Below, in pieces: positions 56,825 through 64,000 of a stretch of 64,000 nucleotides of DNA (within the stretch, counting starts at the first letter, position 1; every line of letters starts with the position of its first letter). Below the pieces are notes generated by a model. The model ran no database searches, had not been told where the DNA came from, and saw only the letters and a program-made list of their open reading frames with translations. The position numbers and the translations under genes are program-made. Origin of the DNA: Advenella kashmirensis W13003 (GTDB lineage Bacteria > Pseudomonadota > Gammaproteobacteria > Burkholderiales > Burkholderiaceae_B); assembly GCF_000506985.1 (NCBI RefSeq), contig NZ_KI650984.1, positions 22,260 to 86,259 on the forward strand. The letters are read 5' to 3'.

Positions 56825-57787
56825 TCACACCGGGTTGCGAATTTCGCCGCGTTCAAAGGCATTGATATTGTCCACCAGCTGATCGGCCAGGGTCTGGATT
56901 GCCTGGCGGCTGGCCCATGCGACATGCGGCGTAAGGATGAAGTCAGACCGGTTCATCAGACGCATGAACGGGTGCGTATCCGGCATGGGCTCCTGGGTAA
57001 CCACGTCAAAACCGGCACCGCCGATTTGCCCGTTTTCCAGGGCATCGGCGAGTGCGGCTTCATCAACCAGCCCGCCTCGCGCCGTATTGATCAGAATGGC
57101 TGTAGGCTTCATTTGCGCCAGTTCGGGTGCACCAATCATGTGGCGCGTTCCGTCGGTAAGCGGCAGATGCAGACTCAATATATCGGCCCTGGCGATGACT
57201 TCTTCAAACGGCGTGTGATCTTTCTTGACGGCCGTCTCACCTTTGCGACCGGCAAACAGCACCTTCATGCCCAGCGCCTGTGCCCGGCCGGCCACCGCGC
57301 TGCCCAGCGCCCCGGAGCCGAAAATACCGATCGTGCTGTCGGCAAGATCGCTGACGGGATAATCAAAATAACAGAACTGGCCGCTTTGCGCCCAGCGCCC
57401 ACGGGCGACCGAAAGATGATAGGCCAGCAGACTGCGTCGCAGGGCAAAGATCAACGCAAGGGTATGCTCCGGAACGGTATTGACCGCGTAATTGCGGATA
57501 TTGGTCACGACAACGCCCTTTTGCCGGCAGGCCTCTACATCCACAATATTCGTTCCCGTGGCCGCCACCGCCACCAGTTTGAGTCCGTCAGTCCGGGCCA
57601 GGTCTGCGGCCGACACCGGTACTTTATTGGTGATTACGATCTGTGCCTGTGCAATTCGTCCGGCCACTTCTTCGGGTTTCGTCTGGTCATACGTGATGAC
57701 TTCATGCGCAAAATCAAATGCCTTCAGTTCGATAAAGTCAGGTAAGGTGGCGCGATCAAGAAAGACAATGCGTACGGCAGCAGACAT
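56825..57787 (-). CDS. D-isomer-specific 2-hydroxyacid dehydrogenase (glycerate dehydrogenase-like)
   Basis: A 320-residue NAD(P)H enzyme interconverting 2-oxoacids and D-2-hydroxyacids. The cofactor motif is GIFGSGALGSAVAGRA; the catalytic Arg, Glu and His are seen in NTARGGLVDE, VVTQEPMP and LTPHVAWAS. The VAVAATGTNIVDVEACRQKGV stretch is typical of the hydroxypyruvate/glycerate reductase subgroup. ATG at 57787 fits the family start. It is divergent from the DUF455 gene, with 92 bp between them. Confidence 0.92.
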   Translation of the reverse strand: MSAAVRIVFLDRATLPDFIELKAFDFAHEVITYDQTKPEEVAGRIAQAQIVITNKVPVSAADLARTDGLKLVAVAATGTNIVDVEACRQKGVVVTNIRNYAVNTVPEHTLALIFALRRSLLAYHLSVARGRWAQSGQFCYFDYPVSDLADSTIGIFGSGALGSAVAGRAQALGMKVLFAGRKGETAVKKDHTPFEEVIARADILSLHLPLTDGTRHMIGAPELAQMKPTAILINTARGGLVDEAALADALENGQIGGAGFDVVTQEPMPDTHPFMRLMNRSDFILTPHVAWASRQAIQTLADQLVDNINAFERGEIRNPV

Positions 57788-57879
57788 GAGATTTCCCGGG
57801 AAAGTAAAAACACGACTATACCATTGCCCGCCATTGACTAAAATAAAGGTTTGGATGAAAGTATCGTTTGTTTTTTGCC

Positions 57880-58674
57880 ATGACCTCTGCCTTTTCTTCG
57901 CTTCGGCAAGCCGCACTGGATGCGCTGGCCGAACCCGATCCCTGCAAAAAGATCACTGCAGTCAACCAACTGGCCTCTACCCTGCCCGTCTGCGCGCATG
58001 CCGACATACAGCCAACCCGGCCACTGCCGGGACGTCCTGCCCGTCCGCAACTGGTGGATCCGCGCAAGGTGGCCTTGCGCTCGGCGCATAGCCCTGAAGG
58101 CAAAGCCGCCCTGATCCACTCAATCGCCCACATTGAATTTAATGCCATCAATCTGGCGCTCGATATCATCTGGCGATTTACCGGCATGCCCGACGATTTT
58201 TACCGCGACTGGCTGCAGGTTGCCCGTGAAGAGGCCTATCATTTCTCGCTGGTGCGCGGCCATCTGGCAGCTTCGGGGTATCAATACGGTGATTTTGCAG
58301 CGCATAATGGCCTGTGGGACATGGCCGAAAAAACCCGTGACAACCTCCTGGCCAGACTGGCGCTGGTGCCACGCACACTCGAAGCACGCGGCCTGGACGT
58401 CTCGCCCGCGATACAGAAGCGGCTGCGCGACGCCGGCGACCGTAAAGGGGTGGACATCCTGAACATCATCCTGCGTGATGAAATCGGCCATGTGCAGATC
58501 GGCAATCGCTGGTACCTATACTGTTGCGAGCGCGACCAGCGGGACCCCGTTGCCACCTACGCCGGGTTGATGGACGCCTACGGGGTCGCCCGGCCGCGCG
58601 GGCCATTCAATGTGCAGGCCAGAATGGCCGCCGGGTTCACGCAGGCCGATATTGATTGGCTGAATTCCCTATAA
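57880..58674 (+). CDS. DUF455 family ferritin-like protein
   Basis: A 264-residue protein with a ferritin-like helical fold. The metal-binding acidic and His residues appear in HIEFNAINLALDII, REEAYHFSLVRGHL and ILRDEIGHVQIGNRWY, a di-iron-type arrangement. Relatives include MiaE-like proteins, but the role of DUF455 itself is unknown. It starts at ATG 57880; an upstream TTG is less likely. Confidence 0.9.
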   Translation: MTSAFSSLRQAALDALAEPDPCKKITAVNQLASTLPVCAHADIQPTRPLPGRPARPQLVDPRKVALRSAHSPEGKAALIHSIAHIEFNAINLALDIIWRFTGMPDDFYRDWLQVAREEAYHFSLVRGHLAASGYQYGDFAAHNGLWDMAEKTRDNLLARLALVPRTLEARGLDVSPAIQKRLRDAGDRKGVDILNIILRDEIGHVQIGNRWYLYCCERDQRDPVATYAGLMDAYGVARPRGPFNVQARMAAGFTQADIDWLNSL

Positions 58675-58756
58675 TCAGGTAATTGGCAGTCACACGCCTC
58701 CCCAGCCCGGGTGCAGGCGGACAAAACCAACACTTTTTCATACTGACGGAAAAATC

Positions 58757-60010
58757 ATGGACGTTCTGGTTCTCGGGGCCGGCATTATCGGGCTGACAAC
58801 AGCATACTTTCTCAACAAGGAAGGGTTTGAAGTCACCGTTGTCGACCGAAACAACGATGTCGCGCTGGAAACCAGTTTCGCCAACGGGGCGCAGCTGTCC
58901 TACAGCTATGTCGCCCCCCTGGCCGGGCCGGGCGTTATGAGCCACGTCCCCAAATGGCTGCTGGACAAAAACTCGCCGCTGCGCTTTCGCCCCAGTCTGG
59001 ACCCGGCCACCCTATGCTGGAATGTGCGCTTCATGAAAGCCTGCACTGCGACGCAAAGCAATCATACAACCCGCGAACTGCTGACCCTGTCTTTCCTGAG
59101 CCGCGATCTGTATCACACCATGATGCAGCAGGAAAACATTGCTTTCGATCACAAGCGGGCCGGCAAGCTGATTGTGCATCGCAGTCGCGATTCATTCGAC
59201 CATGCCGTTGAACAACTGGATTTTCAACGCTCGCTGGGTTGCGAGCAGCGTGCCCTCTCGGTAGAGGAATGCCTGTCGCTGGAGCCCTCTCTACAGCGCA
59301 TGCGCGATCATCTGAGCGGTGGTATTTATACCGAAAGCGAAGAAAGCGGCGATTGCTACCAGCTTGCCGTTGCCCTGAAGAAAATACTGCAGCAGCGTGG
59401 CGTGACCTTCAGATTCAATACTCCGATCAAAAAACTGGTGACAGACAGCACGCGCAAGGTCAGTGTGCAAACAGACAACGCAGAGCGTTTGTCTGCCGAT
59501 CATATTGTAGTGGCGCTGGGCTGCGACAGCACTGCCCTGCTCAAGCCGCTGGGTATTGCCGTTCCGGTCAGCCCGCTCAAGGGATACAGCCTGACGCTGC
59601 CCATCCAGAGCGCCACCGATGCGCCTGTGGTCAGCATCACCGATTACGAGCGCAAGGTCGTCTATGCCCGCCTGGGTGAACGCCTGCGGGTAGCGGGCAT
59701 GGCCGATATGGTGGGGTTGGATCGCCATATCGACACCGCACGCATCGAAACCCTGAAACAGGAAGCCCGCAATTTGTTCCCGGACGCCGGCAATTACGAT
59801 CTGGCTACCCTGTGGGCGGGTCTGCGTCCGGCCACGCCCAAAGGCAAACCGATTATCGATGGCACACGCTATGGCAATTTGTGGCTCAATATCGGCCAGG
59901 GCGCGCTGGGCTTTACGCTGGCATCGGGCTCGGCGCGCGTCATGACCGATCTGATCCGCGGCCAGCCCCTGCCCCTCGAACGAAATGTATTCACCCTGGC
60001 CGATGCCTAG
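58757..60010 (+). CDS. dadA: D-amino-acid dehydrogenase
   Basis: A 417-residue FAD enzyme that oxidises D-amino acids, feeding electrons to the respiratory chain at the inner membrane. The dinucleotide motif VLGAGIIGLTTAYFL opens the protein (about 4-18), followed by ETSFANGAQLSYSYVAP, AGKLIVHRS, GGIYTESEESGDCYQL and the C-terminal GLRPATPKGKPIIDGT and NIGQGALGFTLASGSA. These are DadA-specific. No alanine racemase (dadX) adjoins it, but a D-serine-dehydratase-like gene lies three genes on, suggesting D-amino acid use. Confidence 0.95.
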   Translation: MDVLVLGAGIIGLTTAYFLNKEGFEVTVVDRNNDVALETSFANGAQLSYSYVAPLAGPGVMSHVPKWLLDKNSPLRFRPSLDPATLCWNVRFMKACTATQSNHTTRELLTLSFLSRDLYHTMMQQENIAFDHKRAGKLIVHRSRDSFDHAVEQLDFQRSLGCEQRALSVEECLSLEPSLQRMRDHLSGGIYTESEESGDCYQLAVALKKILQQRGVTFRFNTPIKKLVTDSTRKVSVQTDNAERLSADHIVVALGCDSTALLKPLGIAVPVSPLKGYSLTLPIQSATDAPVVSITDYERKVVYARLGERLRVAGMADMVGLDRHIDTARIETLKQEARNLFPDAGNYDLATLWAGLRPATPKGKPIIDGTRYGNLWLNIGQGALGFTLASGSARVMTDLIRGQPLPLERNVFTLADA

Positions 60011-60207
60011 GCCTGGCCTGTTCCTGCAAGACGCACCCGAAACCCAATGAAGCATCCATGCGCCCGCCGCTTTCGGCCAAACCCTGTTTTTATGCGAATA
60101 TAGCCTTATTTATCCTTTGTTTACCGCATTCTTAACCTGCTTTCCGTGAGGCGTTGGCGCAACCCGTCAGCCATCACGATCGCTTTGTGCCCAACCGGAC
60201 CACTGTC

Positions 60208-60681
60208 ATGCTTCAGAAAATTCTCCTGCCTATTATCGTGTTCATCATCGTCCTGATCGGGCTGACCTTCGGCGAAGGCGTCTTCACCGCCCTGGCCGTC
60301 TGGCTGCACGACATTACGGGCCTGGTCATCTACAATTTTTCAGACCTGTATTACACAGTCTCCGAGTACGTGTCCCGACATCCAGTCAAGATCGTCGTCG
60401 CCCTGGTTGTCACAGCCGTGGTCTGCATCTGGATCTACAAGAATAAGGACGAAGAGCTGACCCGTCAGGCCAGTTCCCGTAAAATAGCTATTTTCCTGGC
60501 AATCTTCCTGGGCTGGCTGGGCGCGCACCGATTCTATAACGGCCAGATCGGCATGGGGCTGCTCTACCTGATTATCAGCTTTATCTGGCTGCCACTGACC
60601 GTCTTTCTGAGCCTGATCGATGCAGTACGATATATTTTCATGAACGACGAAGAATACCGCCTGCGTATTCAATCGTCCTGA
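60208..60681 (+). CDS. TM2 domain-containing membrane protein
   Basis: A 157-residue protein with an N-terminal hydrophobic helix (about 5-28), a second at about 60-78 and a TM2 domain from about 90 to 150. The TM2 mark is FLAIFLGWLGAHRFYNGQ, then GLLYLIISFIWLPLTVFLSLID as the second helix. TM2 proteins are widespread but without a settled role. ATG at 60208 is likeliest. It lies between dadA and a DUF1851 gene on the same strand. Confidence 0.88.
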   Translation: MLQKILLPIIVFIIVLIGLTFGEGVFTALAVWLHDITGLVIYNFSDLYYTVSEYVSRHPVKIVVALVVTAVVCIWIYKNKDEELTRQASSRKIAIFLAIFLGWLGAHRFYNGQIGMGLLYLIISFIWLPLTVFLSLIDAVRYIFMNDEEYRLRIQSS

Positions 60682-60737
60682 CCCGGCAGGCTGCAATCGG
60701 CCCGGCTCCTGCCCCGTCACCCACACAAGGAGCACCC

Positions 60738-61244
60738 GTGAATCTGAACGATCTGACCATTGCCACCGATCAACTTGACCAGCCACGACTGCTCAAACAC
60801 TGGCAATGGTTGCTGCCGCCAGAAGTGGAAGTACTGCTGGTCACCAAAACAGCCGACTGCTTTTTACTGGATCCAGAAACAGGCCGCATTCTGTTTCTGG
60901 ATACCACCGATGGCGAACTGGAACAGATAGCGGCCGATTTTGAACAGTTTCGCAATGTCCTTGGCGACCCCGAATTCATTACCGACTATTTCTCGCTGCC
61001 TCTGTTGGCGCCGATGCTGGACGTCGCCATGCCGGACAACACCGTCTTCGCCCTTCCCGTACCTGCCGTCCTGGGCGGCTCAGCCGAGACAGACGAGCTC
61101 ACGCTGGTCGATATTTACGAGTATTTCGAGCAAATGGGCCTTCTTTGGGAAAAATTAAGCCAGATCGATATACAGGATGACGACGCCGACGACGAAACCG
61201 ACGATCAGCCTAACCGGCCCCTGGATCAGACCAAACCCGATTAG
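60738..61244 (+). CDS. DUF1851 (Tdi1-like) domain protein
   Basis: A 168-residue cytoplasmic protein. The stretch CFLLDPETGRILFLDTTDGELEQIA through DPEFITDYF and the later VPAVLGGSAETDELTLVDI is the T6SS immunity protein Tdi1 C-terminal (DUF1851) pattern. Family members are often housekeeping-like solitary genes, and no effector or T6SS gene is near, so an immunity role is not supported. The C-terminus ends in a very acidic, low-complexity tail (DDDADDETDD). It starts with GTG after AAGGAGC. Confidence 0.8.
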   Translation: MNLNDLTIATDQLDQPRLLKHWQWLLPPEVEVLLVTKTADCFLLDPETGRILFLDTTDGELEQIAADFEQFRNVLGDPEFITDYFSLPLLAPMLDVAMPDNTVFALPVPAVLGGSAETDELTLVDIYEYFEQMGLLWEKLSQIDIQDDDADDETDDQPNRPLDQTKPD

Positions 61245-61302
61245 ACACACCACCACAACACTGACAGCCCATCGTCGCCTGCTGCCTCACCAGGACATTG
61301 AC

Positions 61303-62580
61303 ATGACTACCTTCTTTATGCCACCAGCGGCCGGACTGAAGCATTTCCCCCAAGGGCTGAGCCCCATACAGGCAGAAACCTTTGCGGCGGCCCGCCTCAA
61401 TGTCTACGACAATGACCTGGCGTTTCCGCTGGCAGTCCTGAATCAGCCGGCTCTTGACCACAATTTACGGTGGATGCAGGCATTTGCGCAACGCAAGGGC
61501 GTCAGCCTGGCGCCACACGGCAAAACCACCATGTCTGTCGAGCTTTTTCGCAGGCAGCTTGAGGCCGGTGCCTGGGGGCTGACCTTCGCGACCCTATTCC
61601 AGGCCCAGGCAGGAATCGAAGCGGGAGCCAGGCGCATCATCATCGCAAATCAGGTTATATGCGATGCTGACCTTGTTACCCTGCATAATCTGTTGCAGCG
61701 CCACGCCGACCTGCGCGTCTGGTTTCTGGTCGACTCAATCGAACAGGTTGGTTATATCGAAGCGTGGGCAGCGCGTCAGCAGCCCGGCGCGCAAAACATA
61801 CACTTTGATTGTCTGCTGGAAATTGGCATTGCTGGCCAGCGTACCGGTTGCCGCGATCTGCAGCAGGCTGTGGAACTGGCCCGGCGCGTCCGTTCTTCGG
61901 CGATACTGGCGCTAGGTGGAATTGAATGCTACGAGGGGAGTCTGGCCACCGATACAGACAAAGACAAGGCTTCAGTGGATGAGCTGATGGACCGCTGCGA
62001 AGCGGTTGCCCGCCGTTGCGCGCAAGAGGACTTATTTGAAACCGATGAATTGATTATGTCGGCTGGTGGGTCGGCCATTTTCGATCTGGTCGTGCCTGGC
62101 CTGACCATCAGCCTGGACCGCCCGGTACGGGGTGTACTGCGATCAGGCTGCTACATTACCCACGACCATGGCGTCTATCACCAACACCTGATCAAAGTCG
62201 AGGAACGGGAACACTTGCAGGACAGCCTGCAGGCCGCGCTGGAAATCTGGACCATGGTGCAGTCGGTGCCGGAACCAGGTCTGGCGTTGCTGACCGGTGG
62301 CAAGCGCGATATGTCGTACGATATGACACTGCCCTTCGTGACCGGCCTGGCACCGGCGGGTCAGCGTGAACGACAAACACCGCCTGCCGACTGGCGCATT
62401 ACGGCATTGAATGACCAGCACGCCTATCTGCGTTTTGACAAGGAGGGCCCGGCGCCCGCCGTCGGCGACCGGGTGATCCTGGGCATCTCGCACCCCTGCA
62501 CCACATTCGACAAATGGAAATGGATGCCCATTCTTGATGAACATGGTCAAGCCGTGTCCTTTATCACGACCCGCTTCTGA
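61303..62580 (+). CDS. PLP-dependent amino acid deaminase (D-serine dehydratase/D-threonine aldolase-like)
   Basis: A 425-residue fold-type III (alanine-racemase-like barrel) PLP enzyme. The cofactor Lys is Lys74 in LAPHGKTTMS. The barrel runs to about residue 300, and the C-terminal D-serine dehydratase-like domain contains GCYITHDHGVYHQ and LGISHPCTTFDKW, whose His and Cys usually bind a zinc ion. Members act on D-serine, D-threonine or 3-hydroxyaspartate; the substrate is not fixed. Location near dadA supports D-amino acid catabolism. ATG at 61303 follows CAGGA. Confidence 0.88.
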   Translation: MTTFFMPPAAGLKHFPQGLSPIQAETFAAARLNVYDNDLAFPLAVLNQPALDHNLRWMQAFAQRKGVSLAPHGKTTMSVELFRRQLEAGAWGLTFATLFQAQAGIEAGARRIIIANQVICDADLVTLHNLLQRHADLRVWFLVDSIEQVGYIEAWAARQQPGAQNIHFDCLLEIGIAGQRTGCRDLQQAVELARRVRSSAILALGGIECYEGSLATDTDKDKASVDELMDRCEAVARRCAQEDLFETDELIMSAGGSAIFDLVVPGLTISLDRPVRGVLRSGCYITHDHGVYHQHLIKVEEREHLQDSLQAALEIWTMVQSVPEPGLALLTGGKRDMSYDMTLPFVTGLAPAGQRERQTPPADWRITALNDQHAYLRFDKEGPAPAVGDRVILGISHPCTTFDKWKWMPILDEHGQAVSFITTRF

Positions 62581-62583
62581 GCG

Positions 62584-63549
62584 TCAAAACAGCATATTCC
62601 ATTTGCGATCCGACCAGACCAGCACGGCTGACACCACCGTGCTGGCAAACATTACCATGACGAACAATGCGGTTCCCTGCTCCATCCAGCCGGTATTGAG
62701 CAGGATATTGATAAAAAAGACATGGGTCAGATAGATCGCAGTAGACAGCTTTGACAGAAAATCGGTATTGAGTCTGGCCGAGCGGCTGTGAAAGAAAATG
62801 AAAATCAGCGGACACAAGACCAGCAGAGACAAATACATATCGACCCCAGCCTTGACCGGATGCATATAATAATAGGCCGTGCTCTCGAGCACCAGCAACA
62901 CCGCGGCCGCGAAAATGGCGCACAGCAATTGTGGGTCCCTTCGGGGAGATTTGTGCACTTTATGTTTGGCAATCAGGTAGCCGATTGAAAACAACGGGAA
63001 ACCGAAGAACAGAAAATTACGGAACAACCATCCCGAGTTGAACAAATAACCAGCCAGGCCAACTTCCGGTGGAGCAAAAATACTGATTCCCTGAATCACA
63101 TAGCCAGTAATAAACAGCACAACGGCTGTGATCAGCATCTGTTTGTCGGTGCATTTGCGCATTAAATACAATACGGCGCCGGCGCCGAGTGTACCCACCA
63201 GGTACCAGAGATGGTGATAACCAAATATGAATTTTTCCAGCAGACCAATTTGGTCACGGGTCACATCCAGGTGCGCAGGCCAGTAGAATGGCAAATACAG
63301 CAGCATCCAGATGGCATACAGCACCGCCAGTCGCCGCGCCCACCCCAGGAAAGGACGCCCTCGGGCAATCAAGGGGTAGAAGTAAAAACCATTGATAATA
63401 AAGAAAACCGGTACGGCAATACGCAGCAGGCCGTTAACAAAAACGTAGTTCAGATATTCGGCTGTTTCGGTAAAAAGGGACGCATGCAGTGCGACCACCA
63501 TCATTGCCAGTGCCATTTTCAGGCCATCGGTTCCTGCGTTCCGCTGCAT
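62584..63549 (-). CDS. Acyltransferase family 3 membrane protein
   Basis: A 321-residue integral membrane protein with about ten helices. It starts with GLKMALAMMVVALHASLF, including the His of the family active site near 22, and continues with RIAVPVFFIINGFYF and a run of hydrophobic segments. Family 3 members O-acetylate cell-surface sugars. The acceptor is unknown and there is no polysaccharide cluster beside it. It ends four bases after the PLP enzyme stop, on the opposite strand. Confidence 0.88.
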   Translation of the reverse strand: MQRNAGTDGLKMALAMMVVALHASLFTETAEYLNYVFVNGLLRIAVPVFFIINGFYFYPLIARGRPFLGWARRLAVLYAIWMLLYLPFYWPAHLDVTRDQIGLLEKFIFGYHHLWYLVGTLGAGAVLYLMRKCTDKQMLITAVVLFITGYVIQGISIFAPPEVGLAGYLFNSGWLFRNFLFFGFPLFSIGYLIAKHKVHKSPRRDPQLLCAIFAAAVLLVLESTAYYYMHPVKAGVDMYLSLLVLCPLIFIFFHSRSARLNTDFLSKLSTAIYLTHVFFINILLNTGWMEQGTALFVMVMFASTVVSAVLVWSDRKWNMLF

Positions 63550-63680
63550 GTATCATCCTTTGTCCAAAGACATATTGTAACGATACCGCCAGCCACAAGC
63601 ATGAAGGATGCCTACCAATTGCTGTGGAATGTAACGATTCAACCGAACACTTTGCGCTTATGTGGGCAATAAGCATCAGC

Positions 63681-63706
63681 AAAAACACTCGCCGTCGGCG
63701 AGTGTT
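63681..63706 (-). terminator. Terminator after the aminotransferase remnant
   Basis: On the minus strand AACACTCGCC (63706-63697) pairs perfectly with GGCGAGTGTT (63693-63684) over a three-base loop, followed by further Ts. It lies just past the stop codon of the truncated aminotransferase. Confidence 0.85.
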
Positions 63707-63740
63707 GCAATACTGCGATCAGGTCTGAAAAAAGTCTAGA

Positions 63741-63827
63741 TTATTTGCTCAGCGCATTCATGGTCGTGACGAATTTGTCCAGATCCTGTCCCCGTGTGTA
63801 GAGGGTGGGAGAAATACGGATGGGCGC
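63741..63827 (-). pseudogene. C-terminal remnant of a class V aminotransferase
   Basis: The minus strand reads IRISPTLYTRGQDLDKFV, then TTMNALSK and a stop codon at 63743-63741. IRISPTLYT is the usual C-terminal end of class V aminotransferases (isopenicillin N epimerase-like group). Only about 27 codons are left; an in-frame TAG at 63830-63828 and unrelated sequence beyond it show the rest is lost. It retains its terminator. The remnant lies between the acyltransferase gene and the rRNA operon. Confidence 0.7.
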
Positions 63828-63898
63828 CTACCCGAGCACCGCAGCGTGGGTGTTGTGTACCGGGCGGATAATTTTATATTTGTAATTTGGTTTTTAAA

Positions 63899-63944
63899 GC
63901 GTCCAGACGCACAAACGCCCCGGACTCAAGAGAGAAACGGGGCG
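63899..63944 (-). terminator. Tandem terminators of the rRNA operon
   Basis: On the minus strand CGCCCCG/CGGGGCG (63944-63938 with 63922-63916) pair over a 15-base loop and are followed by TTTGTG. A second small hairpin, GCGTC-TG-GACGC (63910-63899), ends in TTTAAAAA. They lie about 17 bp past the 5S end. Confidence 0.8.
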
Positions 63945-63960
63945 AATGATTGGAATAAAA

Positions 63961-64000
63961 AGCCTGACGATGACCTACTTTCACAGATGTCCATCCACTA
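63961..64000 (-). rRNA. rrf: 5S ribosomal RNA, 3' end (partial)
   Basis: The minus strand ends GAAAGTAGGTCATCGTCAGG followed by CT, the conserved 3' end of betaproteobacterial 5S rRNA. The rest of the gene, and presumably 23S and 16S, lies beyond the right edge. Confidence 0.88.

Noticed and set aside
60738..61244. Type VI secretion immunity gene
   Set aside because: The DUF1851 domain is shared with Tdi1, but no effector, VgrG, PAAR or T6SS gene is nearby and the gene sits among metabolic genes.

Overview
The window is ordinary chromosomal DNA from a betaproteobacterium of the order Burkholderiales. It most resembles the Alcaligenaceae (Bordetella, Achromobacter or Advenella type). This rests on the gene neighbourhoods lpxK-Trm112-kdsB-adk-SDR, clpS-clpA, rpsT-DUF3579-argF and sbp-cysT-cysW-cysA beside cysN-cysD-cysH, on an orphan Bug/TctC-type solute-binding protein, and on moderately high GC. 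The genus is inference. I saw no phage, insertion sequence, CRISPR array or plasmid genes. The only clear gene remnant is an aminotransferase tail next to an rRNA operon at the right edge.

Layout. 1-4218 (+): end of lspA, coaBC, a DedA protein, a small membrane protein, dut and an orphan Bug protein. 4412-12195 (-): an orphan LivJ-like binding protein, then clpS-clpA-pqiA-pqiB-pqiC read leftwards, with pqiA starting two bases after the clpA stop. 12453-13611 (+): a cold-shock protein with a long leader, a DUF192 protein and a lipoprotein. 13786-15746 (-): sodB and xseA. 16319-22182 (+): lpxK, Trm112-like, kdsB, adk, an HSD10-like dehydrogenase, murJ and rpsT. 22591-25491: DUF3579 (-), then argF and argG (+). 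25716-29458 (-): a response regulator, a histidine kinase with almost no periplasmic loop, and the potassium transporter gene kup, overlapping as TAATG. 29661-33878 (-): sbcD-sbcC. 34120-34725 (+): two small unknown proteins behind a good promoter. 34921-38730: tRNA-Val, DUF808, HU-beta, a Cys/Met PLP enzyme and rlmB; then rnr, a TauE-type permease, SirB, GNAT, an SbmA/YddA-type ABC exporter and a TerC-CBS protein up to 46930.

47325-54701 is the sulfate assimilation region. Sbp and CysTWA import sulfate, CysDN makes APS, and a CysH with the iron-sulfur cysteine set reduces APS directly; no CysC is present or fused. The two blocks converge on a shared terminator at 51512-51539. 55037-63549 holds catabolic genes: a GMC oxidoreductase, a 2-hydroxyacid dehydrogenase, a DUF455 ferritin-like protein, D-amino-acid dehydrogenase (dadA), a TM2 protein, a DUF1851 protein, a D-serine-dehydratase-like PLP enzyme and an acyltransferase. 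The window ends inside the 3' end of a 5S rRNA gene on the minus strand.

I did not find a convincing wholly new system. The leads most worth testing are the kinase/regulator/kup operon, the clpSA-pqiABC fusion of operons, the two-gene small-protein unit at 34120-34725, the cold-shock leader with its 5' inverted repeat, and a 35-codon reading frame whose stop overlaps the GTG start of cysA.
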